This document shows positions 55,443 through 63,189 of a DNA stretch of 64,000 nucleotides, in pieces (position 1 is the first letter of the stretch; each line of letters starts with the position of its first letter). The stretch is from Pseudomonas sp. PH1b. Its GTDB lineage: Bacteria; Pseudomonadota; Gammaproteobacteria; Pseudomonadales; Pseudomonadaceae. The notes under the pieces are model-generated. The model saw nothing but the letters and a program-made list of their open reading frames with translations. It was not told the DNA's origin and did no database searches. Position numbers and translations under genes: made by a program. Where the stretch lies: contig NZ_AYMU01000004.1 of NCBI RefSeq assembly GCF_000633395.1, positions 310,001 to 374,000 on the forward strand. Direction: 5' to 3'.

Positions 55443-58007
55443 TCAGAAGAAGCGGGTCACGCTGATCTTGGCGTTGCGTCCCAGGCTCGAGGCGTTCTCG
55501 CCGCTCAGCGGCGGACGGTAGTCACGGTTGAACATGTTATCCAGGGTGAAGTTGACTTCGGTGCCCTTGAGGTAGGCCTGCTGGGGTTTCCAGTTGGCGA
55601 ACAGGCCGTGCACGTTGTAGCGATCGTTCTCGTACTGGTCCCAGTAGGAGTCGCCCAGGGCACTGGCCGGGCCTCCCGCGTAGATATCGCTGGGCACCCG
55701 GTCGGTCTGGCGGACCCACTGACCCTGCCAGCCCACTTGCGCGTCCCACTGTGGAATCTTCACCCCCAGGGTGGCGACCCACTTGCGTGGCGGGATGTCC
55801 CGGGCCCAGACGTTCGGCCCCCATGGGTTGGTGTAGGCACCCTCATGCTTGCCGGTGATCCAGGAGTAGGACAGCGAGCCGAACAGGTAGGTCGAGTCGT
55901 AGAAACTCTCGACTTCGAAGCCCTTGATGGTCAGGTCGCCGATGTTGCGATAGACCCCGATGGTCGGCTGGTTGCACACCTGGCCGATGCTCTTGCCGCT
56001 GGTGAGTTGCTCGGGGCAGCCGATCCCCAGGTTCTTCATGATTTCGTCCTTGATCTGGTTGCGGAACACCGTGGTGCGGATCTGCACGCTGTCGGACCGG
56101 GTCAGGACGTCGGAGAAGCTGGTGATGTTACCGGCCCGCAGTGCGGTGATGCGCTCGGGGTCCAGGTCGCGGCTGGTAGCGGAGCGGGTGGTGCCCGCCG
56201 ACTGGACTTCGTATTGCTCGTCGATCACCGGTGCGCGCCAGGTCTTGCTGTAGTCGGCGAACAGGGCGAACTGCGGGGTCACTGTCCAGAAGGCCGACAG
56301 CCGTGGCGACCAGCCGGTGTAGGTCTTGTCACCATAGTCATGACCGACCACCGGGTTTGGGCTGTTGTAGATCGGCGCGTCGTTTTTCTCGCCACGGTTG
56401 CGCACATGGTCATAGCGCAGGGACGGGGTCAGGGTGAAGTTGCCCAGGGTGATGGCGTCCTGGATGTAGAAGGCATTGTTATCGACCTTGCCATGGGGCA
56501 TGAAACCCGGCTGGTAGTAACCGTAGTTGTACTTGGCCGTGCCGTAGGTCTTGCCCGGCATCCACATGTCCACTTCACGAGTGTGCTTGCGGATCTGGAT
56601 GCCATTGGTCAGGGCGTGTTCCAGCGGGCCGGTGGTGAAGCGGCTGGTGTTCTTCAGGGCGAGGATCCGGTCCTCGTAGCCCACGGTGATCTTGCGTCCA
56701 CCGGAGGCCGGCTGGATGAAGGAGTTCTCGCCGCGTTCGTCGGTCTGGTCGGTGACGGAGTCGGAGTACTGGACCTCGAAGTCGATCCACGGATTGTCCA
56801 CCGGGGTGTACTGGTACTTGGTCAGCCAAGTGGTATCGATGGTGTTGCGCTGGGCCAGGAAGCGCTGGGTGGCGCCTTCATAACCGTACTTGTTGATGTC
56901 GCTCTGTTTCGGTGGTGTCGGGTAGCTCTTGGCCGAGAAGGGCGCCCAGATATTGCTGTTGGAGCGCATGTAGCTGAAGCCCAGGCGATGCTCGTCGGTC
57001 AGTTGCATGTTCAGTTTGAACAGCTCGCCTTCCAGGTCCTGGGCGGTGTTGGGCAGGCGCTTGGGGTTGATCGGGTAGTCGTTCTTTGGGTCGGGTTGGG
57101 CGCTGGCCAGCTTCATGTCGTCGCCGTCGCGCTTGGTCCAGTAGGCCAGGGCGTCGAAGCGATGGTCGTCGGTGCGCCCGTACACCGCGCCGGTGTAGGC
57201 CTGTTCATGGCTGTTGCTGCTGTAGCCGTACTTGAGCATGGCACCGGTGTTGCGGCCGTCCTGCAACAGGTCCGGGGCATCCTTGGTCTCCATGTGCACG
57301 GTGCCGCCAAAGCCGCCATTGCCGGTCTCGGGGGAGTGCGGGCCCTTTTCCACTTCGATGCGCCGGATCATTTCCGGCTCGATGAAGATCGAACCCTGCT
57401 GGTAGCGTTCGAAGCCGCTCTTGGTGGCGCCATCCACGCTCAGTGGCACGTCTTCGGCATCCCCCAGGCCCCAGATGTTGATGGTCTGGCCGCCGGGTTT
57501 GAGCGAGCCTCCCAGGCTCACGCCGGGCAGGGTGTCGATCAGGCTGGCAACGTTGGTGGCCTGGTGGCGGTCGATCTGCTCCTGGTTCAGGGTCGAGCGG
57601 CCAACGCTGGCGGAGTCCACCTCGGTGCCGTTGCCGATCACGCTCATGGCTCCCAGTTGCAGGGCCGAGCCGCTGCTGAGGTTGGTTTCAGCGGGCCGTA
57701 CGATGTAGGTGTTGTCGACCTTGACCAGGTTGAACAGGCCGCCCTGCAGCAGTACACGAATCGCCTCTTCCGGGCTGTAGTCGCCTTGCAGGGCCGGGGC
57801 CTTGACGTTGCGCAGCAACTGTTCGTCGAACAGCAGCTGGATCTTCGCCTGCTGGGCGATCTGGCTCAGCGAGGCCGCCAGCGGTTGTGCCGGCAACTGG
57901 AAATGAATGGAACCGGCAGCGTGGGCCTGCAGGCTGAACGCCAGGCAAGCGGCGAGCAGGGTCGGGCGGGTACGGACAAACTGAACATGCAAGGACGCGC
58001 GAAACAT
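55443..58007 (-). CDS. TonB-dependent receptor with signalling domain, heme-type (HasR-like)
   Basis: An 854-residue outer-membrane receptor: signal peptide, STN signalling domain at about 35-105 (FQLPAQPLAASLSQIAQQAKIQLLFDEQL), plug with IRRIEVEKGPHSPETGNGGFGGTV and a 22-strand barrel ending VTRFF. The segment YSKTWRAPVIDEQY matches the heme/hemoglobin receptor family including HasR. No hasA-like hemophore gene follows, so the ligand is uncertain. The STN domain would signal to the upstream anti-sigma factor. Confidence 0.82.
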   Translation of the reverse strand: MFRASLHVQFVRTRPTLLAACLAFSLQAHAAGSIHFQLPAQPLAASLSQIAQQAKIQLLFDEQLLRNVKAPALQGDYSPEEAIRVLLQGGLFNLVKVDNTYIVRPAETNLSSGSALQLGAMSVIGNGTEVDSASVGRSTLNQEQIDRHQATNVASLIDTLPGVSLGGSLKPGGQTINIWGLGDAEDVPLSVDGATKSGFERYQQGSIFIEPEMIRRIEVEKGPHSPETGNGGFGGTVHMETKDAPDLLQDGRNTGAMLKYGYSSNSHEQAYTGAVYGRTDDHRFDALAYWTKRDGDDMKLASAQPDPKNDYPINPKRLPNTAQDLEGELFKLNMQLTDEHRLGFSYMRSNSNIWAPFSAKSYPTPPKQSDINKYGYEGATQRFLAQRNTIDTTWLTKYQYTPVDNPWIDFEVQYSDSVTDQTDERGENSFIQPASGGRKITVGYEDRILALKNTSRFTTGPLEHALTNGIQIRKHTREVDMWMPGKTYGTAKYNYGYYQPGFMPHGKVDNNAFYIQDAITLGNFTLTPSLRYDHVRNRGEKNDAPIYNSPNPVVGHDYGDKTYTGWSPRLSAFWTVTPQFALFADYSKTWRAPVIDEQYEVQSAGTTRSATSRDLDPERITALRAGNITSFSDVLTRSDSVQIRTTVFRNQIKDEIMKNLGIGCPEQLTSGKSIGQVCNQPTIGVYRNIGDLTIKGFEVESFYDSTYLFGSLSYSWITGKHEGAYTNPWGPNVWARDIPPRKWVATLGVKIPQWDAQVGWQGQWVRQTDRVPSDIYAGGPASALGDSYWDQYENDRYNVHGLFANWKPQQAYLKGTEVNFTLDNMFNRDYRPPLSGENASSLGRNAKISVTRFF

Positions 58008-58091
58008 GACTTCCCCCAGAGCGGCTTAAAGGCCAGAAATGCGCTGCGGACATAACGCAGACAGGAGGAAGACGCGGCAGTAGAAAAAAAC

Positions 58092-58124
58092 CTCATATGC
58101 GAATGAAAAATATTCGCATATGAG
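58092..58124 (-). terminator. Intrinsic terminator between anti-sigma factor and receptor genes
   Basis: On the minus strand a perfect 13-pair stem CTCATATGCGAAT / ATTCGCATATGAG with a seven-base loop is followed by GTTTTTTT. It lies four bases after the anti-sigma stop, so the receptor needs its own promoter between 58008 and 58090. The stem also resembles a Fur-box half, which I regard as secondary. Confidence 0.8.
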
Positions 58125-58128
58125 TTGT

Positions 58129-59091
58129 TCAGCGGGCCTCAATCTTGATCTGCCCGTTGGCCAACGCCAGGGTCTTCACCGGGATCAGGGCGGGCAGGGC
58201 CTTGATCAGGGCATCCGGATCGTTGACGTCGAGGTTGCCCGAGACCTTGTAGGCCCCCAGGGCCCCCTCGGCCAATTGCACCGGCTGGCGACGGTAGAGG
58301 TTCAACTCGTCCACCAGGCTGGCCAGGTCGCGGTTGCGAAAGGCCAGGTGGCCGCTGCGCCAGTCGGCGACCTGGTCGCTGTCCAGGGGCTGCTGGCGCA
58401 GGGTGCCTTTTTCCAGGTCATAGGTGGCCCGTTGCCGAGCACCCAGCAGGGTCAGTGCCCCCGGTTGCCCGTCCGGGCTGAAGGCCACCTGGCCGTGGGC
58501 GACGCTGACCACCAGCTGGCGCTGGCCACGGCGCACGTCGAAGGCCGTGCCCACCACCCGCACCTTGGCCGCGCCGCTGTGGACCCACAGCGGGCGCTCC
58601 TTGTCGGCGGCCACTTCCAGGTACAGCTGGCCCTGGAGCAGGTAGATATCGCGCTGCTGTGCGCTGAAGTCGACGTTCACCTGGGTATTGGCGTTCACGT
58701 ACAAGGTGCTGCCGTCGGGCAACTTGAAAGCCCTTGCCCCTTGTTCCTGGGCCGCGACTTGTTGGACGTAAGGCCCCTGGGGCGTCCCCAGGTTGAAAGC
58801 CAGCACTGCACACAAGACCGCGGCGGCGGTTGCCAGGGCCGGGCGCCAGGGCGCAGGTTTGCGCCGGGCCAGCGGCACCGGGCGGCTGAGTTGCTGCAAC
58901 TGCGCCAGGTCGACCCACAATTGCTCGAACTCGGCATAGGCCCGGGCATGGGCCGGTTCGCTCACCCAGGTGTCGAAGGCCTTGCGGGCGGCGCGGTCCG
59001 GATCATTGCGGTTACGGGCGAACCAACTGGCGGCCTGGGCATCGATCTGCTCGCTGTCGAGGTCGTCGTGGGTGCCGGTAAAGCGGGTCAT
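58129..59091 (-). CDS. FecR/HasS-family anti-sigma factor
   Basis: A 320-residue inner-membrane regulator. The N-terminal cytoplasmic part (ASWFARNRNDPDRAARKAFDTWVSEPAHARAYAEFEQLW in the DUF4880 type) would bind the sigma factor; one membrane helix at about 91-107 precedes a periplasmic FecR domain. It transmits the receptor's signal. Four-base overlap with the sigma gene start of the operon. Confidence 0.88.
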   Translation of the reverse strand: MTRFTGTHDDLDSEQIDAQAASWFARNRNDPDRAARKAFDTWVSEPAHARAYAEFEQLWVDLAQLQQLSRPVPLARRKPAPWRPALATAAAVLCAVLAFNLGTPQGPYVQQVAAQEQGARAFKLPDGSTLYVNANTQVNVDFSAQQRDIYLLQGQLYLEVAADKERPLWVHSGAAKVRVVGTAFDVRRGQRQLVVSVAHGQVAFSPDGQPGALTLLGARQRATYDLEKGTLRQQPLDSDQVADWRSGHLAFRNRDLASLVDELNLYRRQPVQLAEGALGAYKVSGNLDVNDPDALIKALPALIPVKTLALANGQIKIEAR

Positions 59092-59636
59092 TCAGGCTGC
59101 TCCTTGCCGTTTTCTCGTTGTAGGTGCTGCTTGCAGTGCAACAGGGCAAAGGCGATGTGTTTCTCCACCATGCTCACGGAGATGCCCATGCGCTCGGCGA
59201 TCTGCACCTGACTCAGCCCTTCGAAGCGGTGCAGCATAAGGGCTTCGCGGCGGCGCGGCGAGAGTTGTGCGAGCACTTCTTTCAATTGCTCCAGGCGTTG
59301 CAGGCGCTGGGCGGCGGGGAGTGGTTCGTGCTGTTCGTCGGCCAGGGGCTCGCTGTCGAAGGTTTCCTCGGGGGGCGCTTCGTGATGAACCCGGGAGCGC
59401 ACTTGCTGGCGTCGCCAATGGTCACGCAGCAGGTTGCGGGCCATCTGGAACAGGAAGGCGCGGGGTTGTTCGACCTGGGCCCGGTCACGGTAATCGAGCC
59501 ATTGGGTGAACACGTCCTGGGTCATGTCCGCCGCGTCGCTGGCGTTGTCCGTGCGTTTACGCAGGAAATGCAGGATGTCCGCATAGAACCCGCGAACTGA
59601 GTCCGCCGACGGGGAGTCGGGCTTGGAGCGAGACAT
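59088..59636 (-). CDS. ECF sigma factor, FecI/HasI type
   Basis: A 182-residue extracytoplasmic-function sigma factor. Region 2 holds DMTQDVFTQWLDYRD and region 4 EALMLHRFEGLSQVQIAERMGISVSMVEKHIAFAL, the latter split here at LSQVQIAERMG. It should direct transcription of the receptor gene once released. The start at 59636 (MSRSKPDSPS) is chosen over an upstream one at 59666. Confidence 0.9.
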   Translation of the reverse strand: MSRSKPDSPSADSVRGFYADILHFLRKRTDNASDAADMTQDVFTQWLDYRDRAQVEQPRAFLFQMARNLLRDHWRRQQVRSRVHHEAPPEETFDSEPLADEQHEPLPAAQRLQRLEQLKEVLAQLSPRRREALMLHRFEGLSQVQIAERMGISVSMVEKHIAFALLHCKQHLQRENGKEQPE

Positions 59637-59674
59637 GGATATCCTTCTTGACGACGCGGTGAGCACAAGGGTCG

Positions 59675-59704
59675 CGAATGATATCGAGAATTATTGCTAT
59701 TTGT
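59675..59704. promoter_or_regulatory. Fur-box-like site upstream of the ECF sigma gene
   Basis: GAGAATTATTGCTATTT (59686-59702) with AATGATATC just before it matches the AATGAGAATTATT pattern of Pseudomonas Fur sites. It is 50 bases before the sigma gene start, the expected place for iron control of a FecI-type system. Confidence 0.55.
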
Positions 59705-59742
59705 CACTTGAGGCGATTAGTGGCCATTTAATGGCGATCGCA

Positions 59743-59804
59743 CCGGCAGGTTGCCTGCCGGCACGGGCTGGCCCAAGGGCGCTGGCCGGTCTGTGCCAGC
59801 GCCC
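59743..59804 (-). terminator. Two hairpins downstream of the rhodanese gene
   Basis: GGGCGCTGGC (59777-59786) pairs with GCCAGCGCCC (59795-59804), and CCGGCAGG (59743-59750) with CCTGCCGG (59754-59761). Neither has a long T-run; together they probably end the rhodanese transcript. Confidence 0.45.
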
Positions 59805-59820
59805 GTGTGGCCGTGGGACT

Positions 59821-61404
59821 TCAGATCACGAAGAAGCCGTGGCTGGCGTCGCGGCCCAGTTGTTCCACCAGGCCGAACTCCCAGTCCAGGTAGCCTTGCA
59901 TGGCCTCTTTCGGGTTGTCGGTGCCCTCATAGGGCCGCCGGTAGCGGTCGATCCGCGGCGAGGCCAGTTGCTGCCGGCTTTCCTCCACGGGCAGGCCGGC
60001 GTCGATCCAGGCCGCGGTGCCTCCGCTGAGGAGGAACACCGGGCGCTGGGTCAGGGCTTGCAGCTGCGGCACCACGAAGCGCGCCAGCAGGCTGCTGCCG
60101 CAGGTCAGGACATAGCGCTCCGGCTGTGGCAACTGGGCCAGGGATTCCTGCAACTGGCTGGGCAGTACCCACCAGGCCCCGGGGATGTGGCGTTGCACGT
60201 AGTTGGCGCTGGCGGTGAAGTCCAGCACCAGGGTGCCGGGTTCCTGCAACCAGGCGGCCAGGGTCCGCGAGCTGATCTCTTCGACCGCTGCACTGTCCGG
60301 CAAGGGGGCCTGCCACGGGCCGCGCACGCTGAAGTCGCTGTCGCGCAGGCCATCGAGCACCGCCACCTGCCAGCCCATCTGCGCCAGCCAGGACGCGCTC
60401 ATGTTGGCCCGCACGCCATCATCGTCCACCAGCACCAGGCGCGCCCCGCGCACGCTGGCGAAGTGGTCGGTTTCCTGCACCAGTTGGCCGCCGGGGGTGG
60501 AGCGGGCGCCGGGCAGGTGGCCGGCGGCGAATTCCTCCGGGGTGCGCACGTCGAACAGGTAGCTGGTGCGGGAGGCATCGGCCTGCCAGCGGCGCCATTG
60601 GGCCAGGTCGATATGGGCCACGTCGGCACGGTCGGCCACGGCCCGGGCCGCGGCCTGGGCTTCTGCCCGCCGGCTTCCTTGCACCGCCTGGAAGCGCCGG
60701 CTCTGGCCGTGCTCCAGCTTCTGCCCGGCCAGGGTCCAGCCAATGGTGCCGTTGCGCAGGGCCGCCACCGGGTTGGGGATGCCGGCGTTCACCAGGGACT
60801 GGGTGCCGATGATGCTGCGGGTGCGCCCGGCACAGTTGACCACCACCCGGGTCTGCGGGTTGGGCGCCAGTTCGCGCACCCGCAGCACCAGTTCGGCGCC
60901 GGGCACGCTGGTGCTGCCGGGGATGCTCATGGTCTGGTATTCGTCGAAGCGCCGGGCATCGAGCACCACCAGGTCTGCCTGTTGATCGAGCAGGGCCTGC
61001 AGCTCCTCGGCGGCCAGGGAGGGCGTGTGGCGCTCAGACTCCACCAGTTCGCCGAAGGCCTTGCTGGGCACGTTGACGTCCTTGAACAGTTCGCCGCCGG
61101 CGGCGCGCCAGCCGTCCAGGCCCCCCAGGAGCAGGGCGACATCGCTGTAGCCCAGTTGCACCAGGCGTCTTGCGGCGCGCAAGGCCAGCCCTTCGCCCTG
61201 GTCATAGAGGGTGATCGGGGTGTCGCGCCGGGGGATGCGTGCGTACACCTCCAGTTCCAGTTTCGACAGCGGGATATTCACCGCGAACAGTGGATGGGCC
61301 TCGGCGAAGGGGGCCTCTTCGCGCACGTCGAGCAGTGCCAGCTCCTGTCGGGCCAGCAGGGCCTGGCGAATCTGCGCCGGGCTGCGGGTAGGGAAATCGG
61401 TCAT
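59821..61404 (-). CDS. Four-domain rhodanese-like sulfurtransferase
   Basis: A 527-residue protein built from four rhodanese domains. Domain 2 has the active Cys191 (VVNCAGRTRS) and domain 4 Cys435 (VLTCGSSLLA). In domains 1 and 3 the loop reads LYDQGEG and LVDDDGVR, so they lack the Cys and are probably structural. It would move sulfane sulfur from products of the adjacent thiol dioxygenase, as with PA2603 beside PA2602 in P. aeruginosa as I recall it. Four-base overlap with that gene. Confidence 0.88.
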   Translation of the reverse strand: MTDFPTRSPAQIRQALLARQELALLDVREEAPFAEAHPLFAVNIPLSKLELEVYARIPRRDTPITLYDQGEGLALRAARRLVQLGYSDVALLLGGLDGWRAAGGELFKDVNVPSKAFGELVESERHTPSLAAEELQALLDQQADLVVLDARRFDEYQTMSIPGSTSVPGAELVLRVRELAPNPQTRVVVNCAGRTRSIIGTQSLVNAGIPNPVAALRNGTIGWTLAGQKLEHGQSRRFQAVQGSRRAEAQAAARAVADRADVAHIDLAQWRRWQADASRTSYLFDVRTPEEFAAGHLPGARSTPGGQLVQETDHFASVRGARLVLVDDDGVRANMSASWLAQMGWQVAVLDGLRDSDFSVRGPWQAPLPDSAAVEEISSRTLAAWLQEPGTLVLDFTASANYVQRHIPGAWWVLPSQLQESLAQLPQPERYVLTCGSSLLARFVVPQLQALTQRPVFLLSGGTAAWIDAGLPVEESRQQLASPRIDRYRRPYEGTDNPKEAMQGYLDWEFGLVEQLGRDASHGFFVI

Positions 61405-62030
61405 TGCAGGGGCTCCTTCGACAAGTCCCAGAGGTTTGGCAGCAGGCGGTTGGAGTAACCGGAGACAAAGGCTTTTTCATGGCCTTGCGGGTCGTACACG
61501 GCGCGGCGCACCGCGCCGATGTTGGCGCCGTAGACATGGATGCTGATGGACACCCGGTCGGCATGGACGTTGCTGACCTGATGGATGTCGCCCAGGCGCG
61601 GCGACACCGCTTCCACCTGCCCGGGGATCAGGCGCACCGGGGCGCCGGCAGGTTGCAGGCGGCCATCGGCCAGGCGCTCGAAGCCCTGGGAATCCTCGGC
61701 GCCGCGCAGCATGCCGATCAGTCCCCAGACCCGATGGTCGTGGATCGGCGTGCGCTGCCCGGGGCCCCAGACAAAACTGACGATGGAGAAGCGCTGGCGC
61801 GAATCGGCGTGCAGCAGAAACTGCTGGTAATGCTGCGGGTCCGGCTGGGCGAAAGCATCGGGCAGCCAGTCGTCCTGGCCCACCAGCCCCTTCAGCAGCG
61901 AGGCGCCTTGTTCCAGTACATGCTGTTCATCGGGATCGCTGTCGAGCAATTCGGCCAGGGCTGCGATGAAGTCCCGCAAGCGAGCGAAGTTGGGGGACTC
62001 GATGGAAACGATTGAGGCGTTGTGGGGCAT
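61401..62030 (-). CDS. 3-mercaptopropionate dioxygenase (cysteine dioxygenase family)
   Basis: A 209-residue cupin dioxygenase of the PA2602 type, which oxidises 3-mercaptopropionate to its sulfinate. The 3-His iron site is His97 and His99 (PIHDHRVWG) and His150 (GDIHQV), each eight residues later than in the P. aeruginosa enzyme as I recall it, with a conserved Tyr in HVYGAN. Divergent from a LysR regulator, as in that species. Cysteine itself is an alternative substrate. Confidence 0.9.
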   Translation of the reverse strand: MPHNASIVSIESPNFARLRDFIAALAELLDSDPDEQHVLEQGASLLKGLVGQDDWLPDAFAQPDPQHYQQFLLHADSRQRFSIVSFVWGPGQRTPIHDHRVWGLIGMLRGAEDSQGFERLADGRLQPAGAPVRLIPGQVEAVSPRLGDIHQVSNVHADRVSISIHVYGANIGAVRRAVYDPQGHEKAFVSGYSNRLLPNLWDLSKEPLQ

Positions 62031-62136
62031 GGGCTCCCTCCGTGGACACAGGACAACTGACGTGAACTACACCGGCGAGCTAAAAGGTATTATTCTTCTC
62101 GGACATTTTTCCAGTCATTTATTATGCGAAAAAAGA

Positions 62137-63036
62137 ATGAAGATAGATGATCTGAACGCATTCGTGGCGGTGATCCGCTGCCAGACCATCAGCCAGGCGG
62201 CCGATGCCCTGCAACTGACCCAGCCGGCGATTACTCGCCGGGTGCAGAATTTCGAGGAAGCCCTGGGGGTCGAGTTGCTCGACCGCAACACCAAGCCCCT
62301 CAAGCCCACCAGCATGGGCTTGCGGGTCTATGGCCAGTGCCTGGAAGTGCTGCGCAGCATCGATGCCCTGAATGAACTGGTGGCCAATGACGGCGCCCCC
62401 AGTGGCGCCTTGCGCATTGGCGTGCCCCAGACCATCGGCGACGTGGTGCTGCTGGATGCCCTGAGCCAGCTCAAGGCGCTGTATCCGCAGTTGCAGACCT
62501 CGGTCGCTACCGGCTGGGGCAGCCACCTGCTGAGCAAGGTCGAGAACGGCGAGCTGGATGTGGTGGCCGCGCTGTTTCCTGCCGGCAAGGTGTTCCCCGA
62601 AGGCGTGGTGGGGCATTCCCTGGGCAGCATGCAGCTGGTGGTGGTCGCCGCCAGGGGCGAGGTGCGCAAGCGCAGTTGCAAGCTGGCCGACTGTTACCAG
62701 CGCGGCTGGGTGCTCAATCCCGACGGTTGCGGTTTCCGCGCCGGCCTGCAACGGGCCTTGAGTGCCCAGGGCCTGTCGTTGCAGATCAACCTGGAAACCT
62801 TCGGCACCGAGCTGCAATTGGGGCTGATCGCCAATGGCCTGGGCTACGGCCTGGTGCCGCTGCCGCTGCTGGAAAACAGCAGCCATCGGGACAAGCTGGA
62901 GATCGTACCGGTCAGCGACTTCAAGCCGGTGATCGACCTGTGGCTGATTCACCCGCGCTTTCTGGGCAACCTGCAACAACCGGTGGGCATGTTCGGCGAG
63001 ATGGTCGCTGCCCGGGTCGGCAAGGCCGTTCCGTAG
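62137..63036 (+). CDS. LysR-family transcriptional regulator
   Basis: A 299-residue LysR protein: helix-turn-helix at residues 1-60 (MKIDDLNAFVAVIRCQTISQ, ADALQLTQPAITRRVQNFEE) and an effector domain. Divergent from the dioxygenase and upstream of an ABC permease, it probably senses a thiol or sulfonate. An out-of-frame ATG at 62124 and a long open extension from 61966 are rejected. The upstream 106 bases are AT-rich. Confidence 0.9.
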   Translation: MKIDDLNAFVAVIRCQTISQAADALQLTQPAITRRVQNFEEALGVELLDRNTKPLKPTSMGLRVYGQCLEVLRSIDALNELVANDGAPSGALRIGVPQTIGDVVLLDALSQLKALYPQLQTSVATGWGSHLLSKVENGELDVVAALFPAGKVFPEGVVGHSLGSMQLVVVAARGEVRKRSCKLADCYQRGWVLNPDGCGFRAGLQRALSAQGLSLQINLETFGTELQLGLIANGLGYGLVPLPLLENSSHRDKLEIVPVSDFKPVIDLWLIHPRFLGNLQQPVGMFGEMVAARVGKAVP

Positions 63037-63189
63037 GCCCCAGGTCAGTAGCTATGCATTATTGATTTGCATGTCTTTGTGGTTATTGAATGCATTTTTT
63101 GTATATTAAGTTAGAACCAAAACGAATTTCACGGACGTTTTTTATGTAGTTAGCATGGGGCTCGAACGCGCTGAAATAGGGATGTTGAA

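Noticed and set aside
55443..58007. Naming the receptor hasR
   Set aside because: Family match is good but no hasA, hasD or hasE follows, so the ligand is not established.
55389..58055. 888-codon open frame on the plus strand
   Set aside because: Antisense to the TonB-dependent receptor; composition is the mirror of the real gene and no family pattern is visible.
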